64,000 bases of DNA from Sorangium cellulosum So ce56 (lineage in GTDB: Bacteria; Myxococcota_A; Polyangia; Polyangiales; Polyangiaceae): positions 10,466,501-10,530,500 of the forward strand of contig NC_010162.1 of the NCBI RefSeq assembly GCF_000067165.1, given 5' to 3'. Position 1 is the stretch's first letter, and each line of letters starts with the position of its first letter. The translations under genes were made by a program, and so were the position numbers. Shown here piece after piece: positions 31,712 through 40,210 of this stretch. The notes beneath the pieces were generated by a model. The model ran no database searches, was not told where the DNA came from, and saw nothing but the letters and a program-made list of their open reading frames with translations.

Positions 31712-34192
31712 ATGGCGAAGACTTACCGTCCGCGGATCCCCAAGCCCTTTCGCATCCCGCGCCCGATGGCCGCGCAGGCGGAGGCGACGCGCTTCGGGTG
31801 GCTCACGCCTGACGTGCTCTCGATCGTCGCGGGGGCGCTGATCGCCGCCGTGGCGCCGCTCGATCGGCTCGACTACGTGGCGCGCGGCCTCACCGCGTCC
31901 GCGCTCGCCGACGCCGCGCCGTCCGCGCAGGTGCTGCTCGTCACGGCCTCGCCCGAGGCGCTGCGCGAAGGGCTCTGCGAGCGCTCGCTCCCCGGGCTGC
32001 TCGAGCGCGGGCGCGCGCGCGGCGCGCTGCTGATCCCCCCGGCCGACGCGTTCTGCGGCGGCGGCGCCGCCGCGAGCCGCGCGGGCGCCGCGGGCGCCGC
32101 GCCGATCGTCCGGATGCCGCCCGAGCTGCTCCGCCTGAGCGCCGGCGATGTCGTCGGCTTCTTCCCGCTCGCGGCGGGGGAGCGCGCGCCGGAGCTCGGC
32201 GCGCTCGGCGTCTCGGCGGCGCCCTGGGTGCTCAAGAAGGCGCCGCAGAGCGTCCCGGCGGTCAGCCTGCGCGATCTCGCGGACGGCCAGGTCCCCGCGA
32301 GCGCGCTCGAGGGCCGCATCGCCGTGGTCGCGGCGGGCGCCGGCGGCGTTGCGCCCCAGGCGGTCGCGACGTCGGCGCTGCCGCCGGCGAGGGGCGTCGC
32401 CGCGGTGCTCGGCGGGCTGCTCGACGGCGGCCGGCGCGCCTCGGCGCCGGCGTGGGTGCCGGCGCTGTTCGTGCTGCTCGCGGGCGGGCTCGTGAGGAGC
32501 GCGCGCCGCCGTTACGGGAGCCTGGTCGCCACGGCCGCGCTGTTCCTCTGCGTGTTCGCGCTCGCGGCGGGGCAGGGCGTGCTCGCCGCGCGGGCCGAGG
32601 CGAGCCTCATCGCGCTGCCGAGCGCGCTGTTCGGCCTCGCGGTCGCGTTCACGGGGGTCATGATCGTGCGCGGGCTCGTCGTCCAGCGCTCCGTCGATCG
32701 CGCCGCGGAGCTCATCCAGCGCGCCGCGCTGTTCCGCATGCAGGGCGTCCACACGCTGCCGGACGAGGAGTTCTGGCCGCGCGTGGCGCGCCTCGCGGAG
32801 CAGGCGCACCCGGCCGATCTCGTGCTCGTCGCGGAGCTGCCCGCGGGGAGCTGGCACCTCCGGTTCTGGAACGACAGGCAGGGCGGCGGCGAGAGCCTCG
32901 TCGCCGAGCTCCGCCGCGACGTCCGCCGCCCGCCGTACAGCAGCGAGCAGGGCGTGCCGGCGATCCGCCTCTCGCGCCGGTTCCTGGCGAAGCAGGACAT
33001 GCCGGCGGTCGTGGTCCCGCTCATCGCGTTCGGCGAGATCGAGGGGTACGTGTTCTTCTGCGGCCCGGTCGCCGAGTCGACGTTCTCACGCGAGCCGGAG
33101 CGCGCCGAGCACGTCGGCCGCGAGCTCGCGCTGCTCCTGCGCAGGAAGCGCCTCGCGCGCACGGCGCAGGCCGGCGCGGGCGAGGCGCGCGGCGGCGGCT
33201 CGCCGGAGGACGATCTCGTCGAGGGCGCGCGCGTCGCGCTCGACGACCTCCAGCTCTTCGGCTCGATGCTGCGCAGCGCGCCCGTAGGGCTGCTGTACGC
33301 CGACGCCTTCGGCGACGTCCGCTTCGTCGCGCCCGAGTTCGCGAAGTGGCTGCGGGCGCGCGACGTCACGGTGCCCGCGGAGAGCGCGAGCGCGGCGCTC
33401 CCGCCCGGCTCGCTCACCCTGGGCGACGTCCTCGGCGCCACGTCCGCGAGCGACGCTGCCGTGTCGCTCTCCAGCGTGATGGCGAGCGACGACGGCATCG
33501 AGCTCAGCGTCAGCGCGCCCGAGCCGGCCGTGCTCTCGGTGCGCCCGCTGCGGCGCGAGTCGGACGGCTCCTCGTGGATCGCGGGCTACGTCGCCGCGCT
33601 GATCCCCGTCCAGCAGGCGGCCCCGGTGTCCGACAACGTGCGGCCGCTCGCGGTGCGCGACGCCGCCGACCCGCTCTGCGCCTTCCAGCTCGGCGACGTC
33701 GTGGCCGATGCCGTCGCGAGCGCCGCCCGCGCGACGGGCAGGGCCGTGCGGCTCGAGCCCATCCGCGGCGCCACCCACGCCCTCGGCCACCGCGGCGAGC
33801 TCGGGCAGGTGCTCGAGGCGTTCCTCACCGACGTCGCGGGCCGCGGGCTCCCTGGCCACGGCCCCGTGGTGTCGGTGCGCGAGGCGCCCCAGGGCGTGCA
33901 GCTGTCGATCCTCGACGTCGGCTTCGGTCTGGGGCTGCCGGAGTCCGCGCTCCAGCGCGTGCTCACCGCCCCTGGCTCCGCCCCGGCCGGTCTAGAGCCG
34001 CTCGGCCGGCTGATCGTGGCGGTCGAGGACAGCCACGGTCACGCCGAGCTCAAGACCAACGACGGCTGGGGCATCACGCTCACGGTGACGCTCCTCAGGG
34101 CGCACCCGCGCGCGTTCGTTTCCGCCAACGAGGGCGGCAAGCCGGCCGCGCAGCAGAACGTCATCGCGATCGGCAGGGCGGGGCCGAAGTAG
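31712..34192 (+). CDS. CHASE2-like membrane sensor with degenerate histidine-kinase-type ATPase domain
   Basis: 826 residues from ATG 31712. One N-terminal helix (VLSIVAGALIAAVAPL) leads into a roughly 190-residue extracytoplasmic CHASE2-like domain. Three helices follow near residues 245-345 (VPALFVLLAGGLV, LVATAALFLCVFALAAG, LFGLAVAFTGVMIV), the usual CHASE2 topology. GAF- and PAS-like regions come next (DLVLVAELPAGSWHLRFW; PVGLLYADAFGDVRFVAPEFAKWL). The end, about residues 655-815, resembles a HATPase_c fold with ILDVGFGLGLPES and DGWGITLTVTLL, but no phospho-accepting H-box precedes it and the N-box lacks its Asn. It is probably a sensor that signals without autophosphorylation. Part of its 3' region is duplicated at 36891-37148. 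Confidence 0.65.
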   Translation: MAKTYRPRIPKPFRIPRPMAAQAEATRFGWLTPDVLSIVAGALIAAVAPLDRLDYVARGLTASALADAAPSAQVLLVTASPEALREGLCERSLPGLLERGRARGALLIPPADAFCGGGAAASRAGAAGAAPIVRMPPELLRLSAGDVVGFFPLAAGERAPELGALGVSAAPWVLKKAPQSVPAVSLRDLADGQVPASALEGRIAVVAAGAGGVAPQAVATSALPPARGVAAVLGGLLDGGRRASAPAWVPALFVLLAGGLVRSARRRYGSLVATAALFLCVFALAAGQGVLAARAEASLIALPSALFGLAVAFTGVMIVRGLVVQRSVDRAAELIQRAALFRMQGVHTLPDEEFWPRVARLAEQAHPADLVLVAELPAGSWHLRFWNDRQGGGESLVAELRRDVRRPPYSSEQGVPAIRLSRRFLAKQDMPAVVVPLIAFGEIEGYVFFCGPVAESTFSREPERAEHVGRELALLLRRKRLARTAQAGAGEARGGGSPEDDLVEGARVALDDLQLFGSMLRSAPVGLLYADAFGDVRFVAPEFAKWLRARDVTVPAESASAALPPGSLTLGDVLGATSASDAAVSLSSVMASDDGIELSVSAPEPAVLSVRPLRRESDGSSWIAGYVAALIPVQQAAPVSDNVRPLAVRDAADPLCAFQLGDVVADAVASAARATGRAVRLEPIRGATHALGHRGELGQVLEAFLTDVAGRGLPGHGPVVSVREAPQGVQLSILDVGFGLGLPESALQRVLTAPGSAPAGLEPLGRLIVAVEDSHGHAELKTNDGWGITLTVTLLRAHPRAFVSANEGGKPAAQQNVIAIGRAGPK

Positions 34193-34217
34193 GCGCGGGC
34201 GCCGGGGCGTGGCGTGA

Positions 34218-35747
34218 TCAGGTCGCGGGCACGACGGTGATCTCGCCGGTGGTGTAGAGCGCCGAGGTGTCCCAGGCGAGGCCTGGGGCGAGCGGCACGG
34301 TGATGTTCACGGCGGCGAACGTCCCCGCGAGGTCACCGCCCCAGCCCAGCAGGGCGATGGTGTCCCCGACCTGAAACGACACGGAGCTGTCGGCCGGCAC
34401 GACCTCCAGCGCCCCATCGACGAGGAGGTCCCCGTCGACCTCGAGAAGCGGCGAGGGGCTCGATCCCCCGACGACGATCCTCAGGGTGGCCCCCGGCCCC
34501 TGGCTGTAGTTGCCGACGATGGCCGTCGCCGGGTGAGCCTCTCCGACCGAGAGCTCGCCCGACTGCGTGTTGGCGAGATCTCCCACGAAGCTGCCGGTTT
34601 CGAGGCGCCCGCCGGCGAAGTCGAGGTCTCCCTCCTCGATCTCCATGGCGCCCGCGATGAGGTCGCCGTCCTCGAGGCGCACGGAGGGCCCCAGGTAGGG
34701 ATAGAGGCCGACGGCCTTCGGCGCGGTCCGGAGGAGGCCGTCGATGCTCACGAAGGCGTCCTTGCCGACCACGATCGACGGAGACCGATTGCCGCTGGCA
34801 AAGACGGTGACGTCGCCGCTGTTGAGCCATGACGCGTAGACGTCATTCACCTTGATGAAGGCCCCGCCGAGCTCGGAATGGATCTCGGTATCTTCCGTCA
34901 CGAGGGTCCCGTACGCCCCGATGGTGAGCTCGCCATTCCCTTGCACCGTCCCCACACGAAAGAGCCCCTGGTTGGTCCACGTACCACCCCACCCGCGCAC
35001 GCTGGCCGCGGGGCGCATCAGAGCGTCTCGGTAGCCGATCCTGGCATTGATCGTGGAGACCTCGGCCCGGTCGATGTCCAGCGTGCCGAGGCTGTACATC
35101 CCCACGACGAACTCTCCTGTGCTCACCCACTTCGTCGCGGAGCCTGCCGCGGTCACGTGGCCGTTGCAGCTCGAGCAGCCCGACGCACCGCCGATGTAGA
35201 CATTGTTCGAGAAGAAGCTCGCCCCTTGCTTGAGCTCGACGCTGCCCTGCGCCCTGAGGCCGACGTACGTATCCCCCAGGCTCGTCACGGTGGCGTCATA
35301 CCCTTCGACGCGCAGGACCCCATGGTTCTGCGAGGAGCGATCGCCCACCACGAGATCCTCGGTGAGCACCTCGGCGCCGCTCTGGACGACGAGCAGCCCA
35401 TGACACTCATCGCCGCTGACGCAGATCTGGATGGATCCGCTGTTGGTCCACTTCGAGCCGTACCCGATGACCTGAACCGTGCCGTTGCGATCATTCCCCA
35501 CCAATGCGCCCGCGCTGAACAGCTGCCCGCCGCTCGCGACGATCACCTCCCCGCTGGTGAAGGTGGGCTCCCAGGGGTTGCTCGCGCCGCCCACGCGGAG
35601 GGTGCCCGACCCCAGATCCCACGGGTCGCTTGGGTTCTGGGGCGACACATCCCCCGTGATGGTCACGTATGCATGAGCTGTTCCCGCCGTGCCCAGCGAC
35701 GCAGCCGCGAGCAGGGTCGATAGAGCATATCGAATGTGCTTGTCCAT
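34218..35747 (-). CDS. Secreted autotransporter-passenger-like repeat protein
   Basis: 509 residues. The signal peptide is MDKHIRYALSTLLAAASLG, cleaved after AHA near residue 26. The body is a series of roughly 45-residue beta-helix-type repeats with the pattern V-x-G-x-GS-x-WTNSG-x-hydrophobic-V-G (SKWTNSGSIQICVSG, TKWVSTGEFVVGMYS, GTWTNQGLFRVGTVQ, ASWLNSGDVTVF). This pattern is seen in T5-like passengers and some PEP-CTERM-type proteins. No translocator barrel or sorting anchor is present, so it is probably released or held by another protein. ATG 35747 follows GGAGGG, with a promoter at 35853-35881. The gene converges with the sensor gene 26 bases away. GC bias is milder than its neighbours'. 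Confidence 0.65.
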   Translation of the reverse strand: MDKHIRYALSTLLAAASLGTAGTAHAYVTITGDVSPQNPSDPWDLGSGTLRVGGASNPWEPTFTSGEVIVASGGQLFSAGALVGNDRNGTVQVIGYGSKWTNSGSIQICVSGDECHGLLVVQSGAEVLTEDLVVGDRSSQNHGVLRVEGYDATVTSLGDTYVGLRAQGSVELKQGASFFSNNVYIGGASGCSSCNGHVTAAGSATKWVSTGEFVVGMYSLGTLDIDRAEVSTINARIGYRDALMRPAASVRGWGGTWTNQGLFRVGTVQGNGELTIGAYGTLVTEDTEIHSELGGAFIKVNDVYASWLNSGDVTVFASGNRSPSIVVGKDAFVSIDGLLRTAPKAVGLYPYLGPSVRLEDGDLIAGAMEIEEGDLDFAGGRLETGSFVGDLANTQSGELSVGEAHPATAIVGNYSQGPGATLRIVVGGSSPSPLLEVDGDLLVDGALEVVPADSSVSFQVGDTIALLGWGGDLAGTFAAVNITVPLAPGLAWDTSALYTTGEITVVPAT

Positions 35748-35852
35748 AGATCGTACCCTCCGCCAATGGTCCAATGGCCATGAGAGCCCACCATCGCCCT
35801 GATGCCCCCGCGACGCGGGAGCGTCATGCGCGCGCAGTCCCCCACGATTAAC

Positions 35853-35881
35853 TCTATAGGTGGGTCAGTCGACCATGGCAA
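35853..35881 (-). promoter_or_regulatory. Sigma70-like promoter of the secreted repeat protein gene
   Basis: On the minus strand, TTGCCA (5 of 6 consensus) and TATAGA (4 of 6) are separated by 17 bases. Transcription would start about 100 bases before the ATG at 35747. Upstream is an A/T-rich CTAAATTACTAAATTG patch resembling an UP element, unusual in this GC-rich window. Confidence 0.6.
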
Positions 35882-36156
35882 CACAATTTAGTAATTTAGT
35901 TGCATTTGGTCATTTGTGCGTTCTGGCGTGCATTTGGCGTGCATTTTGGTCCGGACGAGATGGTCCAGGCCGCAGAGAGCAGGCCGCGAAACTCCGCGGC
36001 TCCCACTGCCGGGAACCGCAGAATCAAGCGCGGCTGGACTCCGAGCGACTCGGTCGATGGTCGATGGTCGATGGTCGATGGTCATGAGAGCCCGCCGTCG
36101 CCCTGACACCCCCGCGACGCGGGAGCGTCATGCACGCGCGGTCTCCCACGGTTGAC

Positions 36157-36185
36157 TCTATAGATGGGCCAGTCGACTATGGCAA
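36157..36185 (-). promoter_or_regulatory. Duplicate copy of the same sigma70-like promoter
   Basis: The second repeat unit preserves TTGCCA, a 17-base spacer and TATAGA although the spacer bases have drifted (TAGTCGACTGGCCCATC against TGGTCGACTGACCCACC). Conservation of both boxes suggests the duplicate is still a promoter, firing towards the first copy and the gene at 35747. Confidence 0.5.
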
Positions 36186-36339
36186 CACAATTTAGTAAGC
36201 CGCCGCATCTTCGCGTTTGTGGCGTTTGCGGCGTTTGGAGCGTTTGGGTCCGGACGGGACGGTCCAGGCCGCAGAGAGCAGGCCAGGAGCTCCCGCGGTT
36301 TTCCTGGCCGGGCACCGCGGGATCGCCGGAATGAGGGGA

Positions 36340-36414
36340 CCGCCAAGACGCCATAAGACGCCAAGATTCTTGTGTTTTTCTTGGCGTTTCTGGCGCGCTT
36401 GGCGCGCTTGGCGG
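36340..36414. repeat. Imperfect inverted repeat of GCCAAGACG / TTGGCG units
   Basis: A left arm CCGCCAAGACGCCATAAGACGCCAAG is mirrored by a right arm with repeated CTTGGCG units ending CTTGGCGG, around a T-rich centre (TTCTTGTGTTTTT). Related TTTGGCG/TTTGCGGCG units occur at 35920-35950 and 36210-36245. It could form a long hairpin; no gene lies within. Confidence 0.6.
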
Positions 36415-36890
36415 CTCCAAGGACCCCACCTTCGGCCAAAGTACCCCACCACCCATCGCATCGTAGCCGGGGCGAAGCCCCCCGGACGTCCCACCGGGCG
36501 CCACGCGCCCCCGCCCTGCTCCCGTCTAGCAACGGCGCTTCCAGCGCGAACCGGCTGGCCCGATCGATCGCACCACCAGCGGAGTCGGCTGCGGCTCATC
36601 GCGCTCTCCTCGAACGCAGGTGATGCCCGATGGTCCCCACCGGTCACCGCGAATCCACACGGCGTACGCCCCTCCGATGCCGCGCGCGGCCGAGACATTC
36701 ACGCCGAGAAGCGACGACGCGCTCTCCAGAGGAGGCTCGCCGCGCGGCAGCGACCGACGCGGGACCCGTCAGCCGCTCCCTGCAGACGCGCTCTCTGCTC
36801 TGCGCGCGGGACGCGATGATGCCGAGACATGGAGCGCCGCATCACGCCCGGCGCTCCTCGATGTCCGGGAGCGAACGCGATCCATGGAAC

Positions 36891-37148
36891 GCGACGCAGC
36901 CGATCCGCTCTGCGCCTTCCAGCTCGGCGACGTCGTGGCCGACGCCGTCGCGAGCGCCGCCCGCGCGACGGACCGGGCCGTGCGGCTCGAGCCCATCCGC
37001 GGCGCCACCCACGCCCTCGCCACCGCGGCGAGCTCGGGCAGGTGCTCGAGGCATTCCTCACCGACGTCGCGGGCCGCGGGCTTCCTGGCCACGGCCCCGT
37101 GGTGTCGGTGCGCGAGGCACCCCAGGGCGTGCAGCTGTCGATCCTCGA
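36891..37148 (+). pseudogene. Recent partial duplicate of the CHASE2-like sensor gene
   Basis: These 258 bases match 33657-33915 of the sensor gene, the start of its ATPase-like domain, with about eight substitutions and a single-base deletion near 37019 (CTCGGCCACC became CTCGCCACC). The frame reads ADPLCAFQLGDVVADAVASAARAT and is then shifted. Similarity begins and ends abruptly with no shared flanks, so only an internal piece was copied. It cannot encode a working domain. Confidence 0.85.
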
Positions 37149-37263
37149 ACCCTCGCGAAGACACTCGCTCGTGACAAGGATCGACGGAGCCCCGGCGCTG
37201 CCGCGTCGACCAGCTCCCGCAGCAGCGCGAGACCGTGATGTACGCCTTCTCAGAACGCACCGA

Positions 37264-37362
37264 CTACAGAGTTGAGTGCTGCGGGCGAGTTTTGCGCAAC
37301 ACATCCTACAGAGCTGAGCGCTGCGGGGCGGGCTCCGTGGAGCACATCCTCTAGAGTTGAGT
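37264..37362. repeat. 42-43-bp tandem repeat, 2.3 copies
   Basis: CTACAGAGTTGAGTGCTGCGGGCG at 37264 recurs as CTACAGAGCTGAGCGCTGCGGGGCG at 37306 and partly as CTCTAGAGTTGAG at 37349; each unit ends in (A/G)CACATC. It sits just downstream of the minus-strand helicase gene, which ends at 37376. Confidence 0.7.
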
Positions 37363-37375
37363 ACGCGACCGGGAT

Positions 37376-40210
37376 CTACCGCGCTGCGCGCGGCTCGGCA
37401 GCGCGCTGGGCCGCTCCGGCCCCCAGCCTGTCGATCCAGGTCGCCGCCTCGTCCACGGCCGATCTCGCGAGCGCCGCATCGAGCGTCACGCCCGCGCGCG
37501 CGAGGGTGCCGAGGTCGTGGAGCCGCGCGAGCACGGCGTGGGCCTCGACGGGAAGCCCGCCGCTCGGCACCAGCTCCCGGTACACCACCGCGACGAGGGC
37601 CGCGTGCGACTCGGGCGCCGGCCCTTCCAACAGGCCCGTGATGGCCCCGGCGAGCGCCTCGTAAGCCGCTCGGGCAGCGTCCGCGGCGAAGCCCGCGTCC
37701 AGGACCACCTGCGCGAGCCGCAGCCGGTCCTGCGCGGCCCTCTGCGCGGCCTCTACTCGCGGGCAATGCGCGCGCGGGCGATCTCCGCCCGCCTCCGCGG
37801 CCTCCTCGCCGCCCGCCTCCGCGGCCTCCCCGCCGCCCGCCTCCGCAGCGCCGGCGAGCAGCGCCGCCGGCGCGGCCCCCTCCTCGGCGACCTGCGCCAC
37901 GGAGGCTCGCGCCACGGCGCCGCTCGCCGGCGCGGCCTCGCTCGCCGACCATCCGGCAAGCAGCGCCGGCGCGGCCTCGCTCGCCGGCCATCCGGCAAGC
38001 AGCGCCGGCGCGCCCCGTCCTCCGCCAGCGTCTCCCTCCGCGGGCAAGGCCGCATGCACCTCCTCCGCTACCCCCTCCGCCGCCGCGCCCATCGCTCCCT
38101 CCTCGGCCGCCGCCAGCACCTGCCGCATCTCGCGCAGCACCACCGAGAAGCTCGGCGCCGAGAGCTCCTCCACCGTGGAGTCGGCGCGGAGCGACGCCAC
38201 CAGCACCTTGCGCTTCTCGCTCAGGATGCCCTCGATGCCTCGCTCGATGCCTTCCTCGGCGCAGAGGTAGGTCACGCTCACGCTGCGCCCCTGGCCCAGG
38301 CGGTGCGCGCGGGCCGTGCGCTGGTCGAGCCGCGCCGGGTTCCACGGCAGATCCAGGTGCACGACGTAGCTCGCCGCCTGCAGGTTGAGGCCGACGCCTC
38401 CGGCGTCCGTGCTCAGGAGCACCCGCACCGCCGGGTCGTCCCGGAACCGGTCGAGCAGCGCCGGGCGTCGGTCCGTCGGCACGTCGCCGTGGAGCATGGC
38501 GTGACCGACGCGCAGCCGGTCGAGCCGCTCGCTGGCCAGCTCGAGCATCCCCACCCACTCGGAGAACACGATGACCTTGTTCCGGGGCTGCGCCGTCACC
38601 TCGGCGATGAGCGCCTCCAGCTCGTCGAGCTTCGGCGACGCCTTCTTGCGGCGCCTCGGATCGCACAGCTCCAGCGCGTTGCACGCCTGCCGCGCCTTCA
38701 TGAGCATCATCATGAGCCGGTCCAGCTCCTCCTTGCGCAGCGCCCGGCGCTCCGCGATCGCGAGCAGCCGGGCCGCCTGCGCGCGGTAGTCCGCCTCGAG
38801 CTCGCGCTGCTCCCGCGTGAGCGGCGTGTACCGCGTCTGCTCGAGGAGCGGCGGCAGATCGAGCAGCACCTCGGCCCGCTCGCGCCGGAGCGCGACCGGC
38901 GCGACGCGGCGGCGCAGCTCGCCGAGGTTCCGGTAACCGACGATCCTGCCGCGCTCGTCCTGGCGGTGGAAGTCGGCGTTGAACCGCCAGAGCGGCCCGA
39001 GCAGCGCGGGGTCGACGAGCTGCAGCAGCGCATACAGGTCGTCGAGGCGGTTCTCGACCGGCGTCCCGGTCAGGACGAACAGGAAGCGCGACGGGATCGC
39101 GCGCAGCGTCGCGGCCGTCTTCGTGCGGAAGTTCTTCGCGCGCTGGGCCTCGTCGAGCACCAGCACGTCCGCCGCGAGCGCCTTGAGCCGCGAGAGCTCG
39201 CGCCAGGTGAGCTCGTAGCTCAGCACCGTGTACGCCGCCTCCATCGCGAGCGCCCCCGTGCGCTGCGCGGGAGAGCCGCCGAGCACCGCGGCGCGCTCGC
39301 CCGTCCACCGCGCGATCTCCTGCGCCCACTGGTGCTTGAGCGACGCCGCCGTGACGATGAGGACCCGCCGCGCCTCCCCGCGCCGCCGCAGGAGCTCGCA
39401 CGCCGCGATCGCCTGGAGGGTCTTGCCGAGGCCCATGTCGTCGGCGAGCAGCGCCCGCCCGTTGCGGAAGAGGTGGAGCACGCCCTCGCGCTGGTACGGG
39501 AAGAGCGGCAGCCCGAGAGCCTCCAGCGCGCCCTGCTCGCGGCCCGCCCGCGCATCGAGCGAGCGCCGGCGGCGCTTGCGCCAGATCGCCCCAGCGAGCC
39601 GCTCCGCCGCCGGCAACGCCGCGTGGACGATCCTGGACGCGGGCGCGTGATTCCCGAGACCTCCCTCCGACGCCATCCTCAGGAGGCCGCCGGCCTGCAC
39701 GAGGCGCGCGCGCTCCTCGCGGAGCGACGCGGGCCATGCGCCGACCGCGAGCAGGCGCAGGCCGTCCTGCGCGTCGACCGTGAGCGTGGGCCGCGCCGGT
39801 GCGTCGATCCGGGCGAGCGCGCGGCGCCACGCCGGACGCTCCGCGACCGCGCGGCGCACGGCCTCGAGGTGCTTGCACGTGCCGAGCTCGTTGCCCAGGA
39901 AATCAGGGCAAGAGCAGGTGTCGTGGCGCGCGCCGGCGTCCACGAGATCGACGACGTACCGCCCCCCGCTCCCGCTCGCCACGGCGTAGTCGCCGTCGAC
40001 TCGACCGCTGAGCGGCGTGACGGAGAAAGGCTCGCTGTGCGCTCGATAGACACGCACCTCACGCTCGTACCGGCGGACCGCGTCGGTGTCCTCGTAGTCA
40101 TCACATCGCGGGGAATCCCAGCGGGTCGGCTCGATCGAGACAGGGCGCACGGCGCAGCTTTGCCGCAGCCGCCGGGTTATCGCAACAGCACAGAGGAGCG
40201 AACCGAGCAT
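37376..40210 (-). CDS. SWIM zinc-finger SNF2-family helicase
   Basis: 944 residues. A SWIM finger lies near residues 95-118 (CSCPDFLGNELGTCKH). The SNF2 ATPase follows: motif I DDMGLGKT near 257, Ia LIVTAASLKHQW, motif II LDEAQ near 353, motif III LTGTPVENRLDD, IV VIVFSEW near 547, V STDAGGVGLNLQAA and VI RTARAHRLGQ. These HepA/RapA-like translocases remodel DNA- or RNA-polymerase-bound complexes using ATP. The region after about residue 720 is low-complexity with repeats (ALLAGWPASEAAP twice; EAAEAGG three times) before a helical tail. The ATG at 40210 gives a short extra leader before IEPTRWDSPRCDDYED; a later start is possible. It appears monocistronic. Confidence 0.85.
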   Translation of the reverse strand: MLGSLLCAVAITRRLRQSCAVRPVSIEPTRWDSPRCDDYEDTDAVRRYEREVRVYRAHSEPFSVTPLSGRVDGDYAVASGSGGRYVVDLVDAGARHDTCSCPDFLGNELGTCKHLEAVRRAVAERPAWRRALARIDAPARPTLTVDAQDGLRLLAVGAWPASLREERARLVQAGGLLRMASEGGLGNHAPASRIVHAALPAAERLAGAIWRKRRRRSLDARAGREQGALEALGLPLFPYQREGVLHLFRNGRALLADDMGLGKTLQAIAACELLRRRGEARRVLIVTAASLKHQWAQEIARWTGERAAVLGGSPAQRTGALAMEAAYTVLSYELTWRELSRLKALAADVLVLDEAQRAKNFRTKTAATLRAIPSRFLFVLTGTPVENRLDDLYALLQLVDPALLGPLWRFNADFHRQDERGRIVGYRNLGELRRRVAPVALRRERAEVLLDLPPLLEQTRYTPLTREQRELEADYRAQAARLLAIAERRALRKEELDRLMMMLMKARQACNALELCDPRRRKKASPKLDELEALIAEVTAQPRNKVIVFSEWVGMLELASERLDRLRVGHAMLHGDVPTDRRPALLDRFRDDPAVRVLLSTDAGGVGLNLQAASYVVHLDLPWNPARLDQRTARAHRLGQGRSVSVTYLCAEEGIERGIEGILSEKRKVLVASLRADSTVEELSAPSFSVVLREMRQVLAAAEEGAMGAAAEGVAEEVHAALPAEGDAGGGRGAPALLAGWPASEAAPALLAGWSASEAAPASGAVARASVAQVAEEGAAPAALLAGAAEAGGGEAAEAGGEEAAEAGGDRPRAHCPRVEAAQRAAQDRLRLAQVVLDAGFAADAARAAYEALAGAITGLLEGPAPESHAALVAVVYRELVPSGGLPVEAHAVLARLHDLGTLARAGVTLDAALARSAVDEAATWIDRLGAGAAQRAAEPRAAR

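Larger units (their letters stand above)
35779..36197. repeat. Two ~116-bp direct repeat copies (35779-35894 and 36082-36197)
   Basis: Both copies begin CATGAGAGCCC and run through CGCGACGCGGGAGCGTCATG to GGCAACACAATTTAGTAA, with roughly one base in ten different. Each is followed by a looser shared stretch containing GTCCGGACG and GGTCCAGGCCGCAGAGAGCAGGCC (near 35951 and 36249), so the duplicated unit is about 300 bp. Each copy carries the same minus-strand promoter and, on the leader side, the perfect palindrome CCCGCG-a-CGCGGG. Confidence 0.8.
35748..37375. other. 1.6-kb gene-poor region of repeats and gene debris
   Basis: It holds two promoter-bearing direct repeat units (35779-36197), a GATGGTC-type microsatellite (about 36055-36085), a long imperfect inverted repeat (36340-36414), a duplicated fragment of the sensor gene (36891-37148) and a 42-43-bp tandem repeat (37264-37362). 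Bases 36430-36890 have no recognisable gene. Confidence 0.7.

Noticed and set aside
36430..36890. Possible small gene or IS fragment between the hairpin and the duplicated sensor fragment
   Set aside because: Frames on both strands are Arg/Gly/Pro-rich and match no transposase motif I know.
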